Assembly (NCBI RefSeq): GCF_038181555.1
Contig: NZ_JBBWUA010000009.1
Location: 1 to 64,000, forward strand
Direction: 5' to 3'
Source: Desulfitobacterium sp038181555
GTDB taxonomy: Bacteria > Bacillota > Desulfitobacteriia > Desulfitobacteriales > Desulfitobacteriaceae
Length of the DNA stretch: 64,000 nucleotides
In this document: positions 53,148 through 61,504 of the stretch, one piece after another
How positions within the stretch are numbered: position 1 is the first letter of the stretch
Layout of the letters: each line of letters begins with the position of its first letter
The notes under the pieces: generated by a model
The model's input: the letters and a program-made list of their open reading frames with translations, nothing else
What the model was told of the DNA's origin: nothing
The model's database searches: none
Position numbers and translations under genes: made by a program

Positions 53148-53816
53148 TCAACTCTCCTTTTCCGCTAATTTTTTCTCCAACATCTCCACACGTCGTAGTA
53201 AATAGAGAAGGGTTTCTTGATCGGGATCCGGCATCTCTTCGACCCGAATCTCTTTGTTGCAGATGTTTTTCGTGCGCAATTGCAGTTCTTTCATGGGAAC
53301 CCCATGCTGGACGACGACCTTCCCTGGCACACCAACTACTGTCGTGTTACCGGGTACGGGCTTTGTGACCACCGAACCGGCACCGATTTTAACATTATCA
53401 CCAATTTTGACGGATCCTAATATTTTTGCTCCAGATCCTATAAAGACATTATTCCCAATGGTGGGGTGTCTTTTGCCCTTTTCTTTACCCGTTCCACCTA
53501 GAGTTACCCCTTGGTAGATAGTCACATTATCCCCGACCTCTGCCGTCTCGCCAATGACCACACCCATACCGTGATCGATGAAAAGTCCTTGTCCGATTTT
53601 GGCACCGGGATGTATTTCAATCCCAGTGAATAATCGCGACGTTTGAGAAATTAAACGCGGCAACAAGACCATTTTCTTTTTGTATAAATAATGGGCAAGT
53701 CGGTGGGCGATCAAGGCATGTAGGCCGGGATAGCAAAAAATAATCTCCACGATGCTTTTAGCCGCCGGATCTCGTTCTTTTATCACTTGGATATCCCGCT
53801 TCACTTGGCGAAACAC
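53148..53816 (-). CDS. cysE: serine O-acetyltransferase
   Basis: 222 residues, GTG start. N-terminal helical part (IKERDPAAKSIVEIIFCYPG), then left-handed beta-helix hexapeptides (IHPGAKIGQGLFIDHGMGVV, IGDNVKIGAGSVVTKPVPGN). It makes O-acetylserine, the precursor of cysteine. The first gene behind the Cys T-box. Confidence 0.96.
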   Translation of the reverse strand: MFRQVKRDIQVIKERDPAAKSIVEIIFCYPGLHALIAHRLAHYLYKKKMVLLPRLISQTSRLFTGIEIHPGAKIGQGLFIDHGMGVVIGETAEVGDNVTIYQGVTLGGTGKEKGKRHPTIGNNVFIGSGAKILGSVKIGDNVKIGAGSVVTKPVPGNTTVVGVPGKVVVQHGVPMKELQLRTKNICNKEIRVEEMPDPDQETLLYLLRRVEMLEKKLAEKES

Positions 53817-53861
53817 TACTCATCACCTTCAATCAAAAAACTCTAACTCTTTGATACGTAC

Positions 53862-54165
53862 AAAAAAGAAACCCTTCGTCCAGAGACGAAAGGTTTCCGC
53901 GGTTCCACTCTGATTGAACAGTTTCCCGTTCCACTCATGGCCTTAACGCAGCCTTACGGAGAATGGCCCCATCCATTCATCTGACGCTCCGGAATGCACT
54001 TCAAAAGATCCTTTGGGATGGTTTCCACCTTCTCCATCCTCTCTTGAGCAAAGAAATCTTCTTACTCTTTTCCATCATCACGCTATCTACATATGATCAT
54101 TGCCCAAAATGCAAGTTCGCTGTTTTCGTAATTAATATATGTTGCATTATATGCAATGAGGTTCC
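53862..54165 (-). ncRNA. cysteine T-box leader of cysE-cysS
   Basis: The T-box core TGGAACCGCGG is at 53897-53907 (minus sense), directly before a terminator (AAACCTTTCG.../CGAAGGGTTT with TTTTTT, 53862-53896). Upstream, the specifier region GAAGTGCATTCC carries a TGC (Cys) codon. Uncharged tRNA-Cys should bind specifier and T-box and disrupt the terminator. This is a known regulatory class; the specificity fits the genes. Confidence 0.93.
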
Positions 54166-54172
54166 TGTTGTA

Positions 54173-54201
54173 AGTATAGAGAATCCAAAGAATGGTGTCA
54201 A
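54173..54201 (-). promoter_or_regulatory. promoter of the cys T-box operon
   Basis: TTGACA (54196-54201) overlaps the gltX stop codon; 17 bp, TATACT (54173-54178). A near-consensus sigma-A promoter. Confidence 0.88.
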
Positions 54202-55658
54202 TATCCCAATAGTTTCTTCGATCCTTCTAACCGGCTCATTACGTTGTCCAGCCCCAAGAGGGGTACGATATCGTAGAGCTCGGGGCCGTGCATTTGCCCG
54301 GTCAAAGCAATTCGAATCGGCATAAAGACTTGCTTCCCACCCAGCTTCAGCTCTTTAGTCACCTGTTTGAACAAAGGCTTGACCGTATCCACCGTGATTT
54401 CGTCCAAGCTCTTTAGTTTTTCAACAAAAAGGTCTAGGACAGCGGTCACTTGTTCGCCTTGAAGAATTTCTAAGGCTTCACCTTCCGGAGCAGGAGCCTC
54501 ACCGCCTCGAACATAGTGGATATAATCCTTGACTTGAGCCAGATAATCCAGATGATTAATGATGGCTTGAATATAGCGAGTCGCCCAAGCTCGGTCCGCT
54601 GTGGAGACGTTTTCTTGAGGGATGACTCCCACTTCTTGTAGATACGGTAGGGCGAGATCCGTTAAGCGCTCTGGATCAGCCTTTTTAATGTAATGAGCGT
54701 TAATATAATTTAATTTATTGAGATCAAAGACAGCCGGGCTCTTGGAGACTCGATTTAGGGAGAAGGCTTGAATCATTTCTTCAAGGGTAAAGAACTCTTC
54801 CTCTCCAGCAGGAGACCATCCCATTAAAGCAATAAAGTTCGCGACCGCTTCCGGTAAGTATCCTTTTCTCTGATAGTCAATAACAGCTGTATCCCCATCC
54901 CGCTTGCTCATTTTTCTCCCTTCCGTGTTGAGGATCAAGGAGACATGAGCGAATTCCGGTGGGGTAATCCCTAAGGCCTGGTAGATCAAAATTTGACGAG
55001 GAGTATTGGAAAGATGCTCTTCACCGCGAATGACATGGGTCACATTCATGGTCGTATCGTCAATGACCACCGCAAAATTATAGGTTGGAATGCCATCGGA
55101 TTTAACAATAACATAATCCCCGATTCCGTCACTTTCGAAAATGACCTCGCCCCGGACCCGATCGTTGATAACGATCTGTTGTCCTTCAGGCACCCGGAAA
55201 CGAACCACCGGCTTACGGCCTGCTACTTCGTGTTTCTGACGATCTTCCTCTGTAAGGTGCCGGCATTTCCCTAGATATCGAGGGGTATCCCCCTTAGCAA
55301 TCAATTCCTGACGCTCTTGCTCCAGCTCTTCTTCCGAACAATAGCAATAATAGGCATCGCCATTGGCTATGAGCTTATCTGTGTATTCTTGATAAAGGGC
55401 GAGACGCTCGGTTTGGCGATAAGGTCCATTATCGCCGCCCACTTCGAGCCCTTCATTCCATTGGATATTTAACCAGCGTAAGGCTTCGAGAATATTATGC
55501 TCCGATTCACGACTGGAACGCTCCAGGTCTGTATCTTCACTGCGCACGATAAATACCCCGTTTTCCTTACGGGACAACAAATAGTTGAAAAGCGCGGAAC
55601 GTGCACCGCCGATATGTAAGGGCCCCGTTGGGCTGGGAGCAAAACGAACTTTAAGCAT
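54198..55658 (-). CDS. gltX: glutamyl-tRNA synthetase
   Basis: 486 residues. HIGH motif in RFAPSPTGPLHIGGARSALF and KMSKR in RKMSKRDGDTAVIDYQ; C-terminal anticodon-binding domain complete. It charges tRNA-Glu; in Firmicutes lacking GlnRS it also misacylates tRNA-Gln for the GatCAB route (inference). A short four-Cys/His zinc region (YYCYCSEEE ... GKCRHL) is present. Confidence 0.98.
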   Translation of the reverse strand: MLKVRFAPSPTGPLHIGGARSALFNYLLSRKENGVFIVRSEDTDLERSSRESEHNILEALRWLNIQWNEGLEVGGDNGPYRQTERLALYQEYTDKLIANGDAYYCYCSEEELEQERQELIAKGDTPRYLGKCRHLTEEDRQKHEVAGRKPVVRFRVPEGQQIVINDRVRGEVIFESDGIGDYVIVKSDGIPTYNFAVVIDDTTMNVTHVIRGEEHLSNTPRQILIYQALGITPPEFAHVSLILNTEGRKMSKRDGDTAVIDYQRKGYLPEAVANFIALMGWSPAGEEEFFTLEEMIQAFSLNRVSKSPAVFDLNKLNYINAHYIKKADPERLTDLALPYLQEVGVIPQENVSTADRAWATRYIQAIINHLDYLAQVKDYIHYVRGGEAPAPEGEALEILQGEQVTAVLDLFVEKLKSLDEITVDTVKPLFKQVTKELKLGGKQVFMPIRIALTGQMHGPELYDIVPLLGLDNVMSRLEGSKKLLGY

Positions 55659-55690
55659 AGGTATTCTTCCTCCTTAGTAATCTGTCGAGT

Positions 55691-56193
55691 CTCCAGGATT
55701 TTGCTTTACATCATTCGCTAAGTAAGCTGTGCGGTACCAAACTAATCGCTCAAGCTCTCCGCTCCGTCGGGGCTCCGGCTAAATCGTCTCCTGACTCTCT
55801 AGCCGGTTGGAAACGTCCTGTTTCCAACCCGACTCTGCTGCGTGCTTTTCACGAAGTTTGGTATCCTGCTCGCTTAAAAGTCGCTCACTATTGTAAATCA
55901 AAATCCTTGGGTTGTTTATCGGCTTTATAAGCTTGAAATATTAGCATAACTTGTATAATCCTGAGGCGCCTACCCAAGGGTTTGCTTCTACAGAAGGGAA
56001 CGCCTTCTAAGCGAGCAGCTAGCCGTTCTTCGCGAAAAGTTCTCAACGGAGAAAGGTTGGAAACAGGACGTTTCCAACCAGCTATGAGGCATGGAGCCGA
56101 TTTAGCCGGGGACCTTTCGGAGTTGAAAGCTTGAGCGTTAGAACGGATGCGCGCAGCTTACTGAGTGACCGGTGTAAAGCAAAACCCTGGAGA
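55691..56193. repeat. inverted-repeat structured element E2
   Basis: Same composite plan as E1 but with a ~56-bp centre: units 55691-55913 (plus sense) and 55972-56193 (minus sense). The left unit resembles the right unit of E1, and the right unit resembles the left unit of E1, so E2 is E1 in the opposite orientation. Unit ends pair CCAGGATTTTGCTTTACA with TGTAAATCAAAATCCTTGG; inner stems are GTCGGG/CCCGAC or GAAAGGT/ACCTTTC and CCGGCTA/TAGCCGG; the hairpin TTGGAAACGTCCTGTTTCCAA is unchanged. It fills the gltX-ispF gap. No coding frame fits. Confidence 0.85.
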
Positions 56194-56203
56194 CAGCACT
56201 TTC

Positions 56204-56683
56204 TTAGACATTCTTAATCAGAAGCACTATCGCCTGCGAACTGATTCCTTCTTCTCGGCCTTCGAAGCCCAAACGTTCTGTGGTAGTTGCTTTTACTGAG
56301 ACATTTTCAACCTCGGTACGTAGAGCACGGGCTAGATTCTCGCGCATTTGTGCTATATGGGGAGCGAGCTTAGGGCGTTGGGCCGCGATGATGCAGTCGA
56401 TATTGCCGATTTTATAGCCGCGTTCCAACAATAGTCCCATGACGAGTTCGAGCAGCTTCATACTGGAGATCCCCCGATATTGCTCGTCGGTATCTGGGAA
56501 GTGTTTCCCCAGATCTCCTAAAGCCAAGGCTCCAAGAAGTGCGTCCATGATGGCATGAGTGAGGACATCTGCATCAGAATGACCCAGCAACCCCTTTTCA
56601 TGGGGAATCTCGATTCCACCCAATATCAGCGGACGACCTTCCACCAGCGCATGAACATCGTAACCAATCCCTACTCTAAGCAT
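56204..56683 (-). CDS. ispF: MECDP synthase (2-C-methyl-D-erythritol 2,4-cyclodiphosphate synthase)
   Basis: 159 residues. MLRVGIGYDVHALVEGRPLI with metal ligands Asp9/His11; LLGHSDADVLTHAIMDALLG with the third ligand His; TTERLGFEGREEGISSQAIV at the end. It acts two steps after IspD in the non-mevalonate isoprenoid pathway. It follows ispD by ~100 nt. Confidence 0.97.
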   Translation of the reverse strand: MLRVGIGYDVHALVEGRPLILGGIEIPHEKGLLGHSDADVLTHAIMDALLGALALGDLGKHFPDTDEQYRGISSMKLLELVMGLLLERGYKIGNIDCIIAAQRPKLAPHIAQMRENLARALRTEVENVSVKATTTERLGFEGREEGISSQAIVLLIKNV

Positions 56684-56786
56684 TCATCAGACTCCTTAAC
56701 CTCTTAAAATTGATTTAATCTAATTATCAATTCCTAAATGATGGTGACCCAGATAAAAATCTTTCATTCAACAGCGGTGCACCACG

Positions 56787-57488
56787 TTATTTACTTTCGC
56801 GTTTGGCTAGGATGCTTTCTGCTAAGTCCAAATCCTCCGGGGTCGTGATCTTGATATTCTCTAACGATCCCATAAGGGTTTGGACGGGGTGACCCTGCCA
56901 TTCTACTAAAGCAGCATCATCCGTTGCCAGATATCCTGACTCGACGGCTCTTTGATGGGCCTCTTCGAGAAGATGCCGATCAAAAACTTGTGGGGTCTGG
57001 ACAGCTCTGAGGGTGTCCCGAGGAGGAGTTTCGAGGACCTTGCCTTGGGAATCCACCTTCTTAATCGTATCCTTGACCGGGATCGCCATAATCGCTGCCC
57101 TAAATTCTTCCGCCTCTGTAAAAAAACGGTTTAATTCTTGACAAGTCAAAAGGGGGCGTGCCCCATCATGGACCGCCACCCTTTGGATTAACGGGCTGAG
57201 AGCCTTTAGCCCCGCAAATACTGATTCTTGACGTTCTTTACCGCCGACGACAATGGAAGAAACCTTTTGCAATCCCTCGGACTCAACCAACTCACCGATA
57301 CTTTGCCGATCCTCTCGGGAGGCGACAATAACTATCTCGCTGATTAGCTCAGATTGTTCAAAGAGAGCTAGAGTGTGTGCGAGAAGCGGTCGCCCCCGCA
57401 AAGGAATGAATTGTTTATTGATCGACACTCCCATGCGTTTTCCTTGACCTGCAGCAGGTATCACAACACCCAGCTTAACCAAGGGCAT
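56787..57488 (-). CDS. ispD: MEP cytidylyltransferase
   Basis: 233 residues from the ATG at 57488; GAGGTGG favours this or the TTG at 57482 over the longer frame. LGVVIPAAGQGKRMGVSINK is the nucleotide-binding loop; VHDGARPLLTCQELNRFF and ATDDAALVEWQGHPVQTLMG complete the signature. It couples MEP with CTP. It overlaps the PIN/TRAM gene by ~14 nt, the same order as Bacillus yacL-ispD-ispF. Confidence 0.94.
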   Translation of the reverse strand: MPLVKLGVVIPAAGQGKRMGVSINKQFIPLRGRPLLAHTLALFEQSELISEIVIVASREDRQSIGELVESEGLQKVSSIVVGGKERQESVFAGLKALSPLIQRVAVHDGARPLLTCQELNRFFTEAEEFRAAIMAIPVKDTIKKVDSQGKVLETPPRDTLRAVQTPQVFDRHLLEEAHQRAVESGYLATDDAALVEWQGHPVQTLMGSLENIKITTPEDLDLAESILAKRESK

Positions 57489-58644
57489 CCACCTCATTCG
57501 TCGCTGACAGGCCAATCGACTTTTTTTCATGGAGGGCTTTCGGTTTAGCGAAAATCATGCGCCCTGCGGCAGTCTGCAAAACACTGGTAACTAACACAGT
57601 TATGGTTTGCCCCATATATCTGCGACCAGTATCCACCACGATCATCGTGCCATCATCCAAGTAGGCTACCCCTTGTCCGGGTTCCTTACCCTCTTTCATC
57701 ACTTGAACTTCCATCTCTTCCCCAGGTAGTACGATGGGTTTGACCGCATTAGCCAGTTCATTGATATTAAGGACTTTTACCCCCTGCAACTCTGCCACCT
57801 TATTGAGGTTATAGTCATTGGTGAGAATCGGTGCATCAAGATTTTGTCCCAAGCGAACCAATTTGCTATCCACTTCCGCGATATCCTCAAAGTCCACTTC
57901 CATGATTTCCACATTATTGGCTAACTTCTCTTTGGAAATCTGGTTTAAGATGTCCAACCCTCGGCGACCACGATTGCGTTTTAAGAGATCAGATGAGTCT
58001 GCAATATGCTGGAGCTCCTCAAGAACAAAACCTGGGATTAGCAACGTCCCCTCAAGAAAACCGGTCTGAACGATGTCCGCGATGCGTCCATCGATAATCA
58101 CACTAGTGTCCAGAATTTTATAATTGAGCATAGCAGCGTCCGAACCTTGTCTTGACTGCCCATCCTTGCCTTTGCTCTTATCTGCTTTGTCCCCCCGAAG
58201 TTTCGGAAAGAAAGTAAAATAGCTAAATATCTCTTCTTTCCGTTTAACTCCAATAATCAAGCCTAAGTAACCCAAGGAAGCACTTAAAATTATGGATAAC
58301 ACACTCCCGATAATGGGGATGCCATTTAAGGCATTGCTTAATAAACTAGCAATTATAAGTCCGATTATAATACCAAGCGCACCACCGATTAATTCATGGG
58401 TAGGAACTTTGTTCATGCGAGCATCGAGCCATGCCATCATTTTTAAGAACCCTCGTATACCTGGTGGGGCAATTAGGAAGCCGATACTAGAGAAAATTAC
58501 CACCATGGCCACAAATGACCATATGGGAGAAATCGGCCATCCCAATGACTGTAATACATTAAGACTCAATAGGAAAGCATTAAGGTAAAAACCTAACGCT
58601 CCAGCTAAAACCGTGATGATACCGCGTACAATTTTGCGAATCAT
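57475..58644 (-). CDS. PIN/TRAM-domain membrane protein (YacL-like)
   Basis: 389 residues from the ATG at 58644 (GGAGG 7 nt upstream; an ATG directly before it is also possible). About four membrane segments in the first ~150 residues, then a PIN nuclease-like domain (KILDTSVIIDGRIADIVQTG, LIPGFVLEELQHIADSSD, RRGLDILNQI, DAPILTNDYNLNKVAELQ) with the four acidic residues of the family. A TRAM domain (GVAYLDDGTMIVVDTGRRYM) is at the end. It is probably a membrane-tethered ribonuclease; the substrate is unknown. Its place before ispD is that of Bacillus yacL. Confidence 0.92.
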   Translation of the reverse strand: MIRKIVRGIITVLAGALGFYLNAFLLSLNVLQSLGWPISPIWSFVAMVVIFSSIGFLIAPPGIRGFLKMMAWLDARMNKVPTHELIGGALGIIIGLIIASLLSNALNGIPIIGSVLSIILSASLGYLGLIIGVKRKEEIFSYFTFFPKLRGDKADKSKGKDGQSRQGSDAAMLNYKILDTSVIIDGRIADIVQTGFLEGTLLIPGFVLEELQHIADSSDLLKRNRGRRGLDILNQISKEKLANNVEIMEVDFEDIAEVDSKLVRLGQNLDAPILTNDYNLNKVAELQGVKVLNINELANAVKPIVLPGEEMEVQVMKEGKEPGQGVAYLDDGTMIVVDTGRRYMGQTITVLVTSVLQTAAGRMIFAKPKALHEKKSIGLSATNEVDALG

Positions 58645-58726
58645 CATTTCACCTCCTTTATCATTATTTTGGCTGAAATCTTTTACCATTATACTAGCAT
58701 TTACCATATATTTTCAATTCTAAAAT

Positions 58727-59203
58727 TTAGGCAAGAAGCCCCTTTATTCGCTGTGTCATTTCATCAGCTTTCACACCCTCGGCCAAAACCAATTCACTGA
58801 CCAAGATTTGACAGGCATTATCATACATTTTTTTCTCCCCTGTTGAGAGACCTTTTTCATGATCTCTTTGTGAGAGACTGCGCACCACCTCCGCTATTGA
58901 AAAAATATCGCCGCTTTTGATTCGATCCATATTGGCTCGATAGCGTCTATTCCACGCTAAGACAGGAAGCGTACTTTCATTTTCGAGAATCTTAAGCACC
59001 TCAGGTACTTCATCAGATGAAATCACTTCCCGAATGCCTAGCTGGTTTACATTATTTAAAGGAATAAAAACCTTCATATTCCCTATCGGAATATTCATGA
59101 CGTAATAGCGATGGGACTCTCCAAGAACCTCTCTCTCTTCGATGGCTTCGATCACTCCTGCTCCATGCATTGGGTAAACTACTCTATCTCCGATACAAAA
59201 CAT
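58727..59203 (-). CDS. carD: CarD/CdnL-family transcription regulator
   Basis: 158 residues. The Tudor-like RNA polymerase-binding domain (FCIGDRVVYPMHGAGVIEAI, YYVMNIPIGNMKVFIPLN) is followed by the helical DNA-binding part with WNRRYRANMDRIKSGD. CarD binds beta at promoters and stabilises open complexes, often at rRNA promoters. The gene has two near-consensus tandem promoters, so it is probably highly expressed. Confidence 0.95.
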   Translation of the reverse strand: MFCIGDRVVYPMHGAGVIEAIEEREVLGESHRYYVMNIPIGNMKVFIPLNNVNQLGIREVISSDEVPEVLKILENESTLPVLAWNRRYRANMDRIKSGDIFSIAEVVRSLSQRDHEKGLSTGEKKMYDNACQILVSELVLAEGVKADEMTQRIKGLLA

Positions 59204-59223
59204 TGAGATCCCCCCTTACGCTC

Positions 59224-59252
59224 ATTATAGCAATAATCGAATAAGGGGTCAA
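59224..59252 (-). promoter_or_regulatory. proximal promoter of carD
   Basis: TTGACC (59247-59252), 17 bp, TATAAT (59224-59229). Confidence 0.85.
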
Positions 59253-59262
59253 AAATTTTTTA

Positions 59263-59291
59263 ATTATATCATAGACAACCTGCTCTGTCAA
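59263..59291 (-). promoter_or_regulatory. distal promoter of carD
   Basis: TTGACA (59286-59291), 17 bp, TATAAT (59263-59268): perfect boxes and spacing. Confidence 0.88.
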
Positions 59292-59323
59292 TTTCTTGTT
59301 TTCCCTGGCAGGATTGTAGAAAA

Positions 59324-59353
59324 TTGACAACTCCACCAACCGCTCGTTATAAT
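59324..59353 (+). promoter_or_regulatory. promoter of the plus-strand gene at 59386
   Basis: TTGACA (59324-59329), 18 bp, TATAAT (59348-59353) on the plus strand, followed by AAAGGAG near 59366. Confidence 0.85.
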
Positions 59354-59385
59354 TAAGGTGTCAGAAAGGAGTGAGGAAATAACTT

Positions 59386-59778
59386 ATGGATAATCTCACA
59401 GATCGCTATCAAACTCTCGTTCAATCCCTCCTGATTCGTCACCAAAGCATCTTAGATATCATCACCAAGGGACAGGAAGCCTCCTCTCGAGTCAATCGAG
59501 CTGTGGTGAAGAGTGTGACCGATTGCGGCTGCTTAGGTATTGATGCCCATAAGAAACCGATCCCGGAAGAGGCGAGCATGCAAGACTTGAAGAACTTGCT
59601 GGACAGCCAACTCGATGGAAAGCTTTGCGAAAACTGCCAAGACATCATTGAAGCAGAACTTGGGGAACAATTCTTTTACATAGCTGCTTTAGCCAACACC
59701 TTGGATATATCCCTAAGCGAGGTCCTTGCCAAGCAGGAAAAGAAACTCTCCACCCTGACCATCTTTAACCTTACTTAG
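59386..59778 (+). CDS. conserved small cytosolic protein of unknown function, Cys-containing
   Basis: 130 residues, mostly helical. Key parts are VKSVTDCGCLGIDAHKK (Cys-x-Cys), GKLCENCQDIIEAELGEQ (Cys-x2-Cys), FYIAALANTLDISLSEVLAK and the end STLTIFNLT. The two Cys pairs could form one zinc site. No signal peptide or membrane segment. It faces carD on the other strand with its own near-consensus promoter and terminator, so it is an independent gene. I have seen similar proteins in Clostridia annotated only as hypothetical; the helical pattern loosely recalls MazG-like folds, but I cannot support that. Confidence 0.85.
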   Translation: MDNLTDRYQTLVQSLLIRHQSILDIITKGQEASSRVNRAVVKSVTDCGCLGIDAHKKPIPEEASMQDLKNLLDSQLDGKLCENCQDIIEAELGEQFFYIAALANTLDISLSEVLAKQEKKLSTLTIFNLT

Positions 59779-59840
59779 TTCCACTCAATTCTGACGTATC
59801 CTCCCGCACCCATTCGTTAAGGACTAATATGAATTTTGAG

Positions 59841-59875
59841 CCGTATCTTTTTGAAGATACGGTATTTGTTTTTTA
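59841..59875 (+). terminator. terminator of the 59386 gene
   Basis: CCGTATCTTT/GAAGATACGG hairpin, TATTTGTTTTTT tail on the plus strand. It lies in the short gap before the convergent radA end. Confidence 0.88.
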
Positions 59876-59892
59876 GGCCATAAACATGACCT

Positions 59893-61242
59893 CTAGGACT
59901 CAAACATGACTTGAACTGCTTCTTCGACGGTCTTTACTGGAACAATCGCAAAATTATGAGTAGATTTTACAGCGGCGATATTGATTTGCGGGAGAATGCA
60001 GCCTTCAAAGCCTAATTTCATAGCTTCTTTCACCCGGTTTTCAATCTGAGCAATCCCTCGCACTTCACCTGTCAGTCCCACTTCACCAATGAGAGCATAG
60101 CGCTTCAGGGGACGATCTCGCATACTGGAGGCAATAGCTGCAATACAAGCTAAATCAACCCCCGGATCATCAATGCGTATTCCGCCGGCGATATTGATGA
60201 ACACATCCTGAGCTCCCAAATGAAAACCCACCTTTTTATCAAGCACAGCCAAAAGCATCAAGACCCGGTTATAATCAATCCCCGTGGCTGTTCGACGAGG
60301 TGGCCCGTAGGTCGTCGGGGTGACCAAGGCTTGAATTTCTACCAACAGAGGCCGAGAGCCTTCCATGACTACTGCCACAGAGGATCCCGGTGCCGTGGAA
60401 GAATTCTCTCCCAAAAAGGCTCGAGAGGGGTTGGGTACCTCAAGCAAGCCGTCTTCGTGCATCTCAAATACCCCAATCTCATTGGTAGAACCGAAACGAT
60501 TTTTCACAGCCCTCAACAAACGATACACATGATGGCGATCCCCTTCAAAATAGAGGACCGTGTCCACAATATGCTCTAAGACCCGAGGTCCGGCAATGGC
60601 TCCTTCTTTTGTCACATGGCCCACTAAGAAGATCGGAATCTCTTCTTCTTTGGCTATGCGCATGAGGAAAGCAGCCCCTTCGCGAACCTGACTCACACTC
60701 CCCGCTGCTGCCTGCAGTTCTTCCAAGACCATGGTTTGGATAGAATCAATAATCAAGAGTCCCGGCTTCATGGCTAGGGCAACATCTTTGATAACCTCTA
60801 GCCGAGTCTCCGTCAGAATATGCAAGTGAGATTCAGTAATTCCTAGACGCTCCGCTCTCAGCTTGATCTGCTTTTCGGATTCTTCTCCGGAAATATAGAG
60901 TACGTCCATTTTTTTTGCTAACAATCCAGCGGTTTGCAGGAGCAGGGTAGACTTGCCAATTCCCGGCTCCCCACCCAAAAGTACAAAGGAGCCCGGCACA
61001 ATGCCCCCGCCCAAGACTCTATTCAGCTCTTGGCAACCAGAGCTTACTCTTTCTTCTTCCTGAAGCATAATCTCGGTCAAGGGCGTCGCCCTTACCCCTG
61101 TAGAGGTGCGCTTAGCGGTAGAACGTTCTAAGATCTCTTCCACTAAAGTATTCCATTCCCCACAACCCGGGCATTTTCCTAACCAACGAGCACTTTCTTG
61201 CCCGCAGGCTTGACAAAAAAACCGCGTTTTTATCTTCGCCAA
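59893..61242 (-). CDS. radA: DNA repair protein RadA (Sms)
   Basis: 449 residues, TTG start. Zinc finger CQACGQ...CPGCGEWN, RecA-like core with Walker A GGEPGIGKSTLLLQ, the RadA-specific KNRFGSTNEIG motif, and a C-terminal Lon-like domain (GIRIDDPGVDLACIAAIASS). It helps branch migration in recombination and repair. Order clpC-radA is conserved in Firmicutes; disA, often next, is missing here and carD-side genes follow. Confidence 0.97.
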   Translation of the reverse strand: MAKIKTRFFCQACGQESARWLGKCPGCGEWNTLVEEILERSTAKRTSTGVRATPLTEIMLQEEERVSSGCQELNRVLGGGIVPGSFVLLGGEPGIGKSTLLLQTAGLLAKKMDVLYISGEESEKQIKLRAERLGITESHLHILTETRLEVIKDVALAMKPGLLIIDSIQTMVLEELQAAAGSVSQVREGAAFLMRIAKEEEIPIFLVGHVTKEGAIAGPRVLEHIVDTVLYFEGDRHHVYRLLRAVKNRFGSTNEIGVFEMHEDGLLEVPNPSRAFLGENSSTAPGSSVAVVMEGSRPLLVEIQALVTPTTYGPPRRTATGIDYNRVLMLLAVLDKKVGFHLGAQDVFINIAGGIRIDDPGVDLACIAAIASSMRDRPLKRYALIGEVGLTGEVRGIAQIENRVKEAMKLGFEGCILPQINIAAVKSTHNFAIVPVKTVEEAVQVMFES

Positions 61243-61387
61243 ATAGGTATCCGCCTTTCTCTACCATCGATCATCTCAACTTTACCCTTATAAGAAAATA
61301 CGTTTGGTCATTCAATTTTTAAGTCCAAGTACCTATTTTAACTAATTGTTCGATAATTCGTTAGCTCGATATTTCGTTTGCAGAAAG

Positions 61388-61416
61388 TTCTAGGCTAACC
61401 CTGAGGTTAGCCTAGA
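61388..61416 (-). other. hairpin between clpC and radA
   Basis: CTAGGCTAACC/GGGTTAGCCTAG stem, tail only weakly T-rich. Upstream a moderate promoter is seen (TTGGTA, 17 bp, TAAAAT, ~61431-61459), so the hairpin may be a radA leader or a clpC terminator. Confidence 0.55.
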
Positions 61417-61504
61417 ATAGGTATATCCTTTATTTTACCATAAATCTTATACAGTACCAAAACTTAAAGCACTAAAATTTAAACTGACAAGAAATCCATA
61501 GAAA

